Assembly: GCA_025934635.1 (NCBI GenBank)
Contig: JAICWX010000040.1
Coordinates: forward strand, 1-41,664
Source of the DNA: Streptosporangiaceae bacterium
GTDB taxonomy: Bacteria; Actinomycetota; Actinomycetes; Streptosporangiales; Streptosporangiaceae
DNA length: 41,664 bases
Reading direction: 5' to 3'
Shown here: in pieces, positions 34,873-41,664 of the stretch
How the letters are laid out: every line of letters starts with the position of its first letter
Numbering within the stretch: the stretch's first letter is position 1
Position numbers and translations under genes: made by a program
The notes under the pieces: generated by a model
The model's input: the letters and a program-made list of their open reading frames with translations, nothing else
Databases searched by the model: none
What the model was told of the DNA's origin: nothing

Positions 34873-35691
34873 TCAGCTGAGCGACGGGGCGGCGTGGCGT
34901 GGGCGTCCGCCTTGCGCCAGGTCCAGGACATCCAGTGCGACCAGGACGCCACCAGCGAAGGCGACTGGCATGACCACGATCGCCAGTAGCGGGATCATGC
35001 ACAGCAAGGCGGCCGGGAGGCCAAGGCCGAGGGCGAGCGTCCGGCGGCGCCGGAGCATCGCGGTCCGGTCGCGGAGGCCGATGCCGCGCCGGTAAAAGGG
35101 GACCGCGACGACCTCCAGCGCCATGAACCACGCGGTCGTCAGTGCCACCAGGACCGGAACCACGATCTGCCCGACGACCGGGATAAAGCCGGCCAGGAAC
35201 AGCGGGATGGTGAAGACCAGCGAGCGCAGCAGCAGCACGATGCCGTCACGCAGACCGGCCAGGAACTGCTTCCACCACGACAGCGACAGGTCGAGGTGGC
35301 CCATGGTGATACTCAGGTCGTCTTCGATCCGCTCGGCGATGTTCTCGTAAAACGGCCCGCCGACGACCAGCGTCACAGCGGTGAATCCCACCAGCCCGAG
35401 CAAGACCGCGGCGGCGATGAGCGCGATACCCGCAGCGAGCCGTGCGACCAGCCGTTCCCCTCCTGACCAGTGCTCGGCGAACGGCGTGACCAGTACGGCA
35501 AGGTGGTCGATGTTAGCGACCAGCGCGATCATCCCGCCCAGGAGGATCGCCGTGGTCAGCACCGCCGGGAGCATGCCGGTGAAGAGCAGCCTCGGCCGGC
35601 GGGTCAGCATGCCGAATCCCTGGCCGAAATACCGGAGGCCGGTGACGAAATCGCCCACTGTCCGTAGAACCTCCGAGAGCCGGTCGGCCAT
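34873..35691 (-). CDS. EI24-domain (CysZ-like) membrane protein
   Basis: A 272-residue integral membrane protein with about five to six hydrophobic helices. It carries GLRYFGQGFGMLTRRPRLL, ILLGGMIALVANI, LLGLVGFTAVTLVVGGPFYE, then the amphipathic ERIEDDLSI, and FLAGFIPVVGQIVVPVLV. The PFYE element and the following charged segment are typical of the EI24/CysZ family (PF07264). CysZ takes up sulfate in Proteobacteria, but in actinobacteria the role of this family is not established. It stands alone, separated from the DUF397 gene by a hairpin-rich stretch. The start at 35691 is the first ATG of the frame. Confidence 0.87.
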   Translation of the reverse strand: MADRLSEVLRTVGDFVTGLRYFGQGFGMLTRRPRLLFTGMLPAVLTTAILLGGMIALVANIDHLAVLVTPFAEHWSGGERLVARLAAGIALIAAAVLLGLVGFTAVTLVVGGPFYENIAERIEDDLSITMGHLDLSLSWWKQFLAGLRDGIVLLLRSLVFTIPLFLAGFIPVVGQIVVPVLVALTTAWFMALEVVAVPFYRRGIGLRDRTAMLRRRRTLALGLGLPAALLCMIPLLAIVVMPVAFAGGVLVALDVLDLAQGGRPRHAAPSLS

Positions 35692-35804
35692 GCATGTCCG
35701 GCGTAACTAGCGCTGCACCACCTTCAGGCGGTCCAGGCTGAGCCTCCGGTGGCCGCCGAAACCCAGCGGTAGCTGAGCTTCCCGCATCCCCGATGCCCAA
35801 ACTG

Positions 35805-35852
35805 GGCAGCGCCTCCGGCGCTGCCTCACCCTAAAGGGTGATCGCCGGAGGC
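35805..35852 (-). terminator. nested, mutually exclusive hairpins
   Basis: GGCAGCGCC-TCC-GGCGCTGCC (35805-35825) is a perfect hairpin. Its right part shares bases with GCCTCCGGCG (35811-35820), which instead pairs with CGCCGGAGGC (35843-35852) around an inner hairpin TCACCC-TAAA-GGGTGA (35826-35841). Only one of the two folds can form at a time. It lies between the DUF397 stop and the EI24 start, both read leftward, so it may be a terminator of the former or an attenuator-like leader of the latter. Confidence 0.6.
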
Positions 35853-35893
35853 CACAGCGACTGTCACGACACCGACCACCGCTGTCGTTCTCT

Positions 35894-36082
35894 TTACGAC
35901 TGCTTAACTTGCCCTACGAATACTCGCCAGGAAGCGGCGCTGAACTTAAGGACCGCGCCGGCCTGAGCTTGAGTGTCACGTACGAGGACGCGACCGGGGA
36001 TCGAACCGGCCTCTACGCAGTTGCCGCCGTTGTTGCCACTGTAGCTGGACTTACGCCAGCTCAGGGCGCCGCTTCCTGCCAT
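35894..36082 (-). CDS. DUF397 protein
   Basis: A 62-residue protein with the DUF397 hallmarks WRKSSYSGNNGGNCVEAG, RVLVRDTQ and FSAASWRVFVGQV. In actinomycetes these small proteins partner the XRE/DUF5753 regulator encoded beside them (the WhiJ/AbaA-like systems of Streptomyces). Here it overlaps the upstream regulator gene by 22 nt on the same strand, so they are co-translated. I infer an antagonist or co-regulator role from family precedent. Confidence 0.9.
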   Translation of the reverse strand: MAGSGALSWRKSSYSGNNGGNCVEAGSIPGRVLVRDTQAQAGAVLKFSAASWRVFVGQVKQS

Positions 36083-36933
36083 CTTTCCGCCACACTCTCC
36101 ATGAAGGTCCGTGAGGCCCTCTTGGGCAGCGTCTCACTACGAAGGGCATCAAAGACCAGCGCGACCCCGGCCACGGTCGCGGCGTCCTCGGCGACGCGCC
36201 CGTCCGTAACATCCTCGATGAATACGATACTGGCCGCGTCCCGCCGGTCAGCGATGACGAACGCGCCCAGCAGCCCGCTATGCCCGCGTGCATCGTAGGG
36301 GACGACCTGGATCGTGACATTCGGCTTCCCGGACAGCTCGACCAGGTACCCGAGCTGATCATGCATCACGGCGGGCGGCGCGACGGGACGCCGCCGTGCC
36401 CCCTCGTCGACCAGCGCGTACACCATCGGCGCGGACGGGGCTTCCCAGGTGAGGACGGCCTGACGCGCCAGCCGGGCCGACACGTAACCATCGATCATGT
36501 CGTCACTGGAGCCGGGCTTGGTCTCCAGCGCGGCCCGTGCGTACTCCGGTGTCTGGAGCAGGCCGGGCACCAGCGAGTGCTCGAACATCCGCAGCGCCGC
36601 CGCTTCCGCCTCGTACGGGGCAAACGACCGGAACGCAGCCGGGAACGGCAGGTTGCGCAGCCGCCGCTCCAGCCTCCCGAACGTTCCGGGGGTCCCCGGC
36701 ACGCCGGCTGAGCCCTCACTGAACCCCGGCGTCTGGAAAGCCCGGTCGAGCGCCTTCGCCAGCTCCGGCGTGGGCATCCGGTGGAATCCCCCCACCATCG
36801 CGATCAGGCTTTCGGAGTATCCCGCCTGCTGACCGAGCTCCGCCTGCGACCATCCGCGCTGCTCGCGGGCGGCTTTCATCTCATCAACGAACAGGCCCAC
36901 CGATTCGCGGTCCCGCTCACTGAGCGCCGTCAT
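36061..36933 (-). CDS. XRE helix-turn-helix regulator with DUF5753 domain
   Basis: A 290-residue regulator. A helix-turn-helix lies at residues about 17-68 (MKAAREQRGWSQAELGQQAG, then SESLIAMVGGF) and a DUF5753 domain at about 100-285 (LRMFEHSLVPGLLQTPEYAR, RLARQAVLTWE, QLGYLVELSGKPNVTIQVVP). It belongs to the large actinobacterial family of developmental and antibiotic-control regulators that pair with DUF397 proteins. It is first in the two-gene operon. The usual third member, a histidine-kinase-like ATP-binding protein, is present only as a stub at 37083, divergently placed. Confidence 0.92.
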   Translation of the reverse strand: MTALSERDRESVGLFVDEMKAAREQRGWSQAELGQQAGYSESLIAMVGGFHRMPTPELAKALDRAFQTPGFSEGSAGVPGTPGTFGRLERRLRNLPFPAAFRSFAPYEAEAAALRMFEHSLVPGLLQTPEYARAALETKPGSSDDMIDGYVSARLARQAVLTWEAPSAPMVYALVDEGARRRPVAPPAVMHDQLGYLVELSGKPNVTIQVVPYDARGHSGLLGAFVIADRRDAASIVFIEDVTDGRVAEDAATVAGVALVFDALRSETLPKRASRTFMESVAERWQEAAP

Positions 36934-37025
36934 TCCTCACACCGCCTCACAACACGTGTCCGGTCCGCTACGGGTGCGTGTGACCCGGTGCGGACGATAC
37001 GCCGCCGGGCAACGCTTATCACTGC

Positions 37026-37055
37026 GCGTCCGGGACGCTTGGGCCTCCCGGACGC
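37026..37055. repeat. 10-bp inverted repeat before the ATPase stub
   Basis: GCGTCCGGGA and TCCCGGACGC around a ten-base loop, 27 nt before the GTG at 37083 in the divergent region. It is a candidate operator for the XRE regulator, or a leader hairpin. Confidence 0.5.
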
Positions 37056-37082
37056 GTCCCGAAGATCACGTGAGGAGACACG

Positions 37083-37193
37083 GTGAACAGCGCGGCGGCA
37101 CCAGCGGCCATCCGGTACCAGCAGGCCTTCCACGGCCGGGCCGACCAGGTGGCCCAGGTCCGCCGCGGCCTCGCGGCGCACCTGGCCGGCCGC
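37083..37193 (+). pseudogene. stub of HATPase-type ATP-binding regulatory protein
   Basis: From GTG 37083, with GAGGAGA upstream, the frame reads AIRYQQAFHGRADQVAQVRR, then GLAAHLAGR. This is the usual N-terminus of the small anti-sigma-like ATP-binding proteins found next to XRE/DUF397 pairs. After about 37 codons the match stops, and the N, G1 and G2 boxes of the ATPase are absent. The remaining sequence up to 37426 shows no continuation in other frames that I can recognise. Confidence 0.55.
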
Positions 37194-37426
37194 GGTCGAC
37201 CGCGCGCTGCGTCAGGATGCGGCTGGCCTCGATCCAGGGGCCGATCCCGGCCCCAGTCGCGGCCCCGGCGAGGCGCTGGTCGGCCTTGGCCAGGGACAGC
37301 AAACCGGCCATGGCCTGGATACGGACTTGGATTGGGCACGCACGTCAGCGCCGTCCACCCCATCAGCTGGACCTCTCGCGAGACTGAGCCTTCCGGCACG
37401 AGCGAATCACTTATCCGGCCCGCCTC
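37194..37426. other. stretch without a recognisable gene
   Basis: A minus-strand frame here (MAGLLSLAKADQRLAGAATG onward) has amino-acid-like character but no ribosome site that I accept and no known family. It may be a fragment of a lost gene. Confidence 0.4.
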
Positions 37427-38605
37427 TTACCCGGCACGATCGGGAGCGGCTTTCCCGCCACTCGGGATGGAGCCGGAGATCAGCTGCTCGTACAGGCCGG
37501 CATACCGCGCGGCCATCAGGGCGGGCGTGAACCGGCGGGCGGCCTGCTCACAGCACTCTTGCGGGTCGATCTTTCCGGACGCCTGGACCAGTTCCGCGAG
37601 ATCGTCCGGCGATTTCGCGAGCCATCCGGTGCGCCCGTGCTCGACGAGCTCCGGCAGGCAGCCCCGGGACAGCCCGACCGCAGGAGTGCCGAGGGCCAGG
37701 GCCTCGACTACCGCCGTCCCTCCCGGTTCTTCCCACTGCAGCGGAAACAAGGCGACGCGCGCGGACGCCACCAGCGAGTCTCGCTGCTGACCCGCTACGG
37801 TGCCGATCCACCGCACCCGGATGCCGTCAACAAAGGGGCGTACCTCGTCCTCCCAGTAGCGGACGTCCGGGTTGGCGGCCGCGCTGCCGCCTGCCGCCGT
37901 CAGGTCCGCCGGCTGTCGGTAAGGCCCGACCGGGCCGGCCAGGACTAGGTCGAAACTGCACTCGTGGGCCAGCCTGGCGGCTAGATGCTGCCCCTTGCCC
38001 GGGGTGATCCGGCCCATGACGACGGCGTGGCCGCCCTTCTCGGCCCTCGGCCGCCGGTCGGCCCCCACGGCCAGCGGCGTGGCGAGGTGCACGTGTCCCA
38101 TCGAATGCCGGCGAAGCGCCTCCGGAGCCCGGTCGAGCTGCGACGCGGAAACGCCGTTGACCCGTACCCGGGGCCCGGCGTCGAGGCCGGAGTAAAAGTC
38201 GGCGTGCTTGCCCAGATCCCAGTGCAAGGTATGCAGCACGGGCGGGACCTCAGGCGCCAGCGCCGCCGCTGCCAGCACCGCCAGTCCCACGACTTCCACG
38301 TGATCATGCACCACGTCGATGTCGTCCCGGTCGCGCAGCGCCCGCACCACGGCGTGCAAGTGGGCGTGGGCCACCCCGGACACCTGGTTGTACGGGCGCT
38401 GCAGCTCCGCGAACTGACCACCGGGGAACCGCGTCAGGCGCTCGTCCGCGGGCAGGTCGCTCTGGGCCACCGTGGCCAGCAGCACGCGGATCCCCAGCCG
38501 GCGCAGTTCCGGGACGAGGGCCGCGACCACGTTCTCGATGCCGCCATATCCTCCGGGCGGCACCGGCAGCCACGGGCCGGCGTTCATCAGCACGGTGCGT
38601 GTCAT
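37427..38605 (-). CDS. GT4-family glycosyltransferase
   Basis: A 392-residue retaining glycosyltransferase of GT-B fold. The N-terminal acceptor domain begins PWLPVPPGGYGGIENVVAAL, with the GG-E loop typical of GT4. The C-terminal donor-binding domain carries VVMGRITPGKGQHLAARLA and the E-x7-E type motif QWEEPGGTAVVEALALGTP. Its ATG overlaps the stop of the GpgS-like gene (ATGA), so the two are co-translated and probably act on the same glycan or glycoside. Sugar donor and acceptor cannot be read from the sequence. Confidence 0.9.
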   Translation of the reverse strand: MTRTVLMNAGPWLPVPPGGYGGIENVVAALVPELRRLGIRVLLATVAQSDLPADERLTRFPGGQFAELQRPYNQVSGVAHAHLHAVVRALRDRDDIDVVHDHVEVVGLAVLAAAALAPEVPPVLHTLHWDLGKHADFYSGLDAGPRVRVNGVSASQLDRAPEALRRHSMGHVHLATPLAVGADRRPRAEKGGHAVVMGRITPGKGQHLAARLAHECSFDLVLAGPVGPYRQPADLTAAGGSAAANPDVRYWEDEVRPFVDGIRVRWIGTVAGQQRDSLVASARVALFPLQWEEPGGTAVVEALALGTPAVGLSRGCLPELVEHGRTGWLAKSPDDLAELVQASGKIDPQECCEQAARRFTPALMAARYAGLYEQLISGSIPSGGKAAPDRAG

Positions 38606-39618
38606 CGGGCCGCCGTCCGTGGTTCCGGCCGCGGGAGGCCCGTGGTCATCAGCGGCGGCCGCTCGTCGATGCCGATGTCAGAAACGACGATCTCGCGGCC
38701 AAGGTCAGGCAGCGGCTGCTGTCCCCCGCGCCGGAACTGAGTCAGTACGCTCGGCAGCGGGGTGCTCGCATCCGCTCGCCCCTGACGTGCGAGCCGTGAC
38801 CAGGCGGTGAGCAGGATCTGCGCGGCCATCTGGCCGAGCGCCTCGTTGCTCTGGTTCCGGTGCACCCGCTCGCCGAGATCGACCTGGGCGAGCGCGTCGA
38901 GGCCGGCGAGGCCGAGCAGGTCTACCAGCATGGCGATCTCCACGCCGTAGCCCGACACGAACGGCACCTGGTCCAGCAGCTGCCGCCGGCCGGCGGCCTC
39001 CCCGGCCAGCGGCTGCACGAAACCGGCCAGGTCGGGCCAGAACAGGTTGAGCAGCGGCCGGGCGAGCAGCTCGGTACCCCGGCCGCCGCCGTCAGGCTCG
39101 GAGTATCCTCCGGACGTCAGCGGGCGATGGTAGAAGCCCTTGACGAACGAGATGGCCGGGTCGGTCAGCAGCGGGCCCAGCAGTCCGGTGACGAAGCGCG
39201 GATCGAACGGATCGACGTCGGCATCGATGAACGCGACGATGTCACCCGAGGCCACGGCCAGGCCGGCCCACATCGCGCCGCCCTTGCCGGGCATCGGCGG
39301 CTGGCCCCGCGTGTCGTCGTCCTGGGACACGACGAACGCGCCCGCCGCCCGGGCGGCGGCCGCGGTGCCGTCCACGGACCGCGAGTCGACCACGATGACC
39401 TCATCCACCAGGGGAACTGCCTGGATCAGGGCGCTGCGGATCGCGGCCACGATCACCCCGACAGTGGTCTCCTCGTCGCGGGCGGGAATGACCACGCTGA
39501 CCGTGGCCTGCCCCTTGGCCTGCAGCAGCCGGTCCGCCGGCCAGTCCTGCGCACGGCTCGTCCGGCAGGCTGACCACGCCTCGACGACCGGCGCCATCCC
39601 CGTGCAGCGCATTCGCAT
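38602..39618 (-). CDS. gpgS: glucosyl-3-phosphoglycerate synthase-like glycosyltransferase (GT81)
   Basis: A 338-residue GT-A fold enzyme. It has SVVIPARDEETTVGVIV, VDEVIVVDSRSVDGTA, PGKGGAMWAGL and the metal-binding FIDADVDPFDPRFV, then the family segments VKGFYHRPL, GRGTELLARPLLNLFWPDLA, GFVQPLAGEAAGRR and GYGVEIAML. These follow GpgS, which transfers glucose to 3-phosphoglycerate in the pathway to glucosylglycerate and methylglucose lipopolysaccharide. The start is probably ATG 39618, behind GGGGGCAGAGG, though 39612 and 39597 are possible. It is paired with a GT4 enzyme, so a different acceptor is possible. The 110-nt divergent region to 39729 holds its promoter. Confidence 0.78.
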   Translation of the reverse strand: MRMRCTGMAPVVEAWSACRTSRAQDWPADRLLQAKGQATVSVVIPARDEETTVGVIVAAIRSALIQAVPLVDEVIVVDSRSVDGTAAAARAAGAFVVSQDDDTRGQPPMPGKGGAMWAGLAVASGDIVAFIDADVDPFDPRFVTGLLGPLLTDPAISFVKGFYHRPLTSGGYSEPDGGGRGTELLARPLLNLFWPDLAGFVQPLAGEAAGRRQLLDQVPFVSGYGVEIAMLVDLLGLAGLDALAQVDLGERVHRNQSNEALGQMAAQILLTAWSRLARQGRADASTPLPSVLTQFRRGGQQPLPDLGREIVVSDIGIDERPPLMTTGLPRPEPRTAAR

Positions 39619-39728
39619 CCTCTGCCCCCGTTGTTTGCCTGGCGTTTTGAAGGAGAGGCATACTGCCCGAACAATCTGGTGCATAACGCATTCAGGGACG
39701 CCAATGTGCCGGGCGAGGAAACGAGGCC

Positions 39729-40718
39729 ATGGAGATCTGCAGGATCGGGCTGGTCGGCGCCGGGAACGTGGGCCGCCGCCATGCCCAGGTACTCAAGAAT
39801 TTCCCGGACGTCCACCTGACCGGGATCGCCGACGTGGTCCCGCGGGCGGCGGCGGCGCTGGCCGCCGACGTCGGCAGCCGGGCGTTCCCTGGCCTCGACG
39901 AACTGCTGTCCGCCGGAGTCGACGCGGTGTACGTCTGCGTGCCGCCGTTCGCGCACGGGCCGCCCGAGACCGCTGTCCTGTCCGCCCGGCTGCCCCTGTT
40001 CGTAGAGAAGCCGCTGGCCGCGACGGCGGAGACGGCGGAGCGGGTGGGCGCCCAGGTCGCCGCGGCGGGCGTACTGACCGCCGTCGGCCATCACTGGCGC
40101 TACCTGACGGTGGTGGAGCGCGCCCGGCGGCTGCTCGACGGGCGGCCGGTCCGCCTGGTCGGCGGGGCGTGGCTGGACAAGGTGCCCCCCGTCGGGTGGT
40201 GGCCGGTCCGGGACCGGTCCGGCGGACCGGTGATCGAGCAGGCCGCCCACGTCCTGGACCTCGCCCGGCTGCTGGCCGGCGAGGTGGCCGAGGTGTTCGC
40301 GATGGGCGACGGGCGGCCTCCGGCGGTACCCGGAGCCGACGTCGACGGCGTGACCACCGCCACGCTGCGGTTTCGCAGCGGTGCGCTGGGAACGCTGAGC
40401 ACCACGTGCCTGCTGGGCTGGAAGCAGCGGGCCGGCCTCGAGCTGATCGCCGAGGGGCTGTGGCTGTCGGTGGGCGAGGACGGGCTGGTGATCCGGGAAG
40501 GCAGCGGCGATCCGGCCGAGGAACTCGTCGCCGCGGATCCCGCCGCGGCCCGGGTCGCGGTGGACCGGGCCTTCGTCGACGCGGTCCGCGGGATCGGGGA
40601 CGATGTACGGGCACCGTACGCGGAGGCGCTGCGGACCCACCGGCTGGCGTGCGCGCTGGCCTCGTCGGCGGCCGCGGGGCAGCCCGTGCGGCCGGCCAGC
40701 GGCCCGGAGCCGGGATGA
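39729..40718 (+). CDS. Gfo/Idh/MocA-family oxidoreductase
   Basis: A 329-residue NAD(P)-dependent sugar or cyclitol dehydrogenase. The Rossmann motif GLVGAGNVGRRHAQVL begins near residue 7, and the family signature EKPL is at 93-96 (FVEKPLAAT). The C-terminal beta-sheet domain carries HHWRYLTVVERARRLL, GGPVIEQAAHVLDLARLL (with the usual catalytic His) and SGALGTLSTTCL. GAGGAAACGAGG precedes the ATG. Its stop overlaps the next gene (ATGA), so the two oxidoreductases are translationally coupled. With the divergent glycosyltransferases it suggests synthesis of a modified sugar or cyclitol glycoside; the product is unknown. Confidence 0.92.
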   Translation: MEICRIGLVGAGNVGRRHAQVLKNFPDVHLTGIADVVPRAAAALAADVGSRAFPGLDELLSAGVDAVYVCVPPFAHGPPETAVLSARLPLFVEKPLAATAETAERVGAQVAAAGVLTAVGHHWRYLTVVERARRLLDGRPVRLVGGAWLDKVPPVGWWPVRDRSGGPVIEQAAHVLDLARLLAGEVAEVFAMGDGRPPAVPGADVDGVTTATLRFRSGALGTLSTTCLLGWKQRAGLELIAEGLWLSVGEDGLVIREGSGDPAEELVAADPAAARVAVDRAFVDAVRGIGDDVRAPYAEALRTHRLACALASSAAAGQPVRPASGPEPG

Positions 40719-41664
40719 AGACCGAACGCAACCTCATCGTGGAGGGCCCCGGCCGGATCTCGGTGCGGGACGCGCCGCGCGCGCCGGTGCCGCCCGGCGG
40801 GTTCCGGGTCACCACGATGTTCAGCGGCATCTCGGCCGGCACCGAACTGAGCTACGTCAAGGGCACCAACCCGCTCCTGTCCGAACGCTGGAACCCGGAC
40901 CTCGGCCTTTTCGTGCCAGGCAAACCGGGTGGCGGATACCCGGTCACCCGGCTGGGGTACATGGAGGTCGGCAAGGTCACCGAGTCCCGGACGCCCGCGG
41001 TCCCAGCCGGCAGCACCGTGGCGATGACCTACGGCCACCGCACCGGGTACACCGGTGACCCGGTCGCGGACCGGGTGGTGCCCGTGCCGGAGGACCTCGA
41101 TCCGCTGCTGGGCATTTACCTCGCGCATATGGGCCCGATCTGCGCCAACGGCCTGCTGCACGCCGCCGCGGACCTGTGCGGGCCCGACGTCCGCTCGCTC
41201 GGGGACGGAGTGCGCGGCCGGCGCGTCGTGGTGGTCGGCGCCGGGGTGGTGGCCCTGCTTACCGCGCTGCTGGCCCGCCGGCACGGCGCTGCCTCCGTCG
41301 TGGTGCTCGACCCGACTCCCGGACGGCGGGCGGCGGCCGGGGCCCTGGGGCTGGAGTCACTCGACCCGGAGGGGCCGGACGACCCGGCGGCCAGCCTGAA
41401 GACCAGATGGCGGCACGCCCCGGGCGACCGGGGGGCGGATGTGGTGTTCCAGTGCCGCGGGCAGCCGACGGCCCTGCACCTGGCGTTGCGGGTGGCCCGC
41501 CCGCAGGCGACCGTGATCGACCTGGCCTTCTACCAGGGAGATGCCGCCGGGCTGCGGCTCGGCGCGGAGTTCCATCACAACGGCCTGGCGGTACGGTGCG
41601 CTCAGATCGGCCGGGTGCCGCGGGGCCTGGCGCACAGCTGGGACCGGGAGCGGCTCTCCGCCGA
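40715..41664 (+). CDS. zinc-type medium-chain dehydrogenase, cut by window edge
   Basis: 316 codons are visible from ATG 40715 and the gene runs off the right edge. The N-terminal GroES-like domain is RISVRDAPRAPVPPGGFRVT, then SGISAGTELSYVKGTNP, the form seen in the branch that lacks the usual Cys at the catalytic zinc position. A Rossmann motif, VVVVGAGVVALLTALLARR, follows near 170. It is coupled to the Gfo/Idh/MocA gene by an ATGA overlap. Members of this branch occur in sugar-modifying and unknown biosynthetic operons; the substrate is not predictable here. Confidence 0.88.
   Translation, partial: MKTERNLIVEGPGRISVRDAPRAPVPPGGFRVTTMFSGISAGTELSYVKGTNPLLSERWNPDLGLFVPGKPGGGYPVTRLGYMEVGKVTESRTPAVPAGSTVAMTYGHRTGYTGDPVADRVVPVPEDLDPLLGIYLAHMGPICANGLLHAAADLCGPDVRSLGDGVRGRRVVVVGAGVVALLTALLARRHGAASVVVLDPTPGRRAAAGALGLESLDPEGPDDPAASLKTRWRHAPGDRGADVVFQCRGQPTALHLALRVARPQATVIDLAFYQGDAAGLRLGAEFHHNGLAVRCAQIGRVPRGLAHSWDRERLSA

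Noticed and set aside
34821..34880. 19-codon hydrophobic frame MPFTVGIIGLACVLAILLS
   Set aside because: It has no clear ribosome site, overlaps the 3' end of the EI24 gene on the other strand, and is too short to support without expression data.
37066..37311. Minus-strand frame beginning MAGLLSLAKADQRLAG
   Set aside because: The N-terminal 40 residues look protein-like, but the frame then runs antisense to the ATPase stub and has no ribosome site that I can support.

Overview
The window is high-GC, densely packed DNA from a filamentous-type actinomycete. DUF5999, an XRE/DUF5753 plus DUF397 pair, an Rv1733c-like protein, frequent GTG starts and ATGA/GTGA gene overlaps all point to Actinomycetia. 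I cannot fix the genus. No rRNA, tRNA, CRISPR array, transposase or integrase is visible.

From the left edge to about 32.7 kb the window reads as an oxygen-limitation and dormancy island. It carries a respiratory nitrate reductase (narG, cut by the left edge) with a nitrate/nitrite transporter (narK), an MgtA-type P-type ATPase, two flavodoxin-like proteins, universal stress proteins, CBS and CBS-BON proteins, and three flavin-barrel (PPOX) proteins, one fused to an XRE helix-turn-helix. It also carries two zinc alcohol dehydrogenases, an isolated pgk and gap, and a four-gene 2-oxoacid (pyruvate) oxidoreductase operon ending in a GltD/ferredoxin fusion. Many of these units have a 14-bp palindrome of the type GGGAC-N4-GTCCC (or GGGACC-N3-GGCCC) 50-130 nt before the start codon. 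I list 13 copies. They resemble DosR/DevR-type operators, so I infer one shared regulon. No DosR/DosS-like regulator is in the window. The content parallels the mycobacterial DosR regulon: narK2, ctpF, Rv1733c, tgs1, hrp1 and USPs.

The same island is strewn with deletion scars. There is a [NiFe]-hydrogenase large subunit joined to a maturation-protease fragment, a wax-ester synthase/DGAT remnant that runs into the 3' end of pgk, an internally deleted Rv1733c-like gene, an ArsR helix-turn-helix joined to an arsenate-reductase tail, a membrane-permease tail and a gutted CBS gene. Gene loss here looks to have gone by many small deletions. An apparently intact ABC-2 exporter operon (permease, two ATPases, TetR) of YbhF/RbbA type sits inside the island.

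From 32.9 to 37.2 kb the content changes. Two duplicated small proteins (one with a single C2H2 zinc finger, the other having lost the cysteines) share a duplicated leader. They are followed by an EI24-domain membrane protein, the XRE/DUF397 regulatory pair and a stub of its usual ATP-binding partner. From 37.4 kb to the right edge lies a glycosyl-transfer locus. A GT4 and a GpgS-like glycosyltransferase form one operon, divergent from a Gfo/Idh/MocA oxidoreductase and a zinc-type dehydrogenase that runs off the window.
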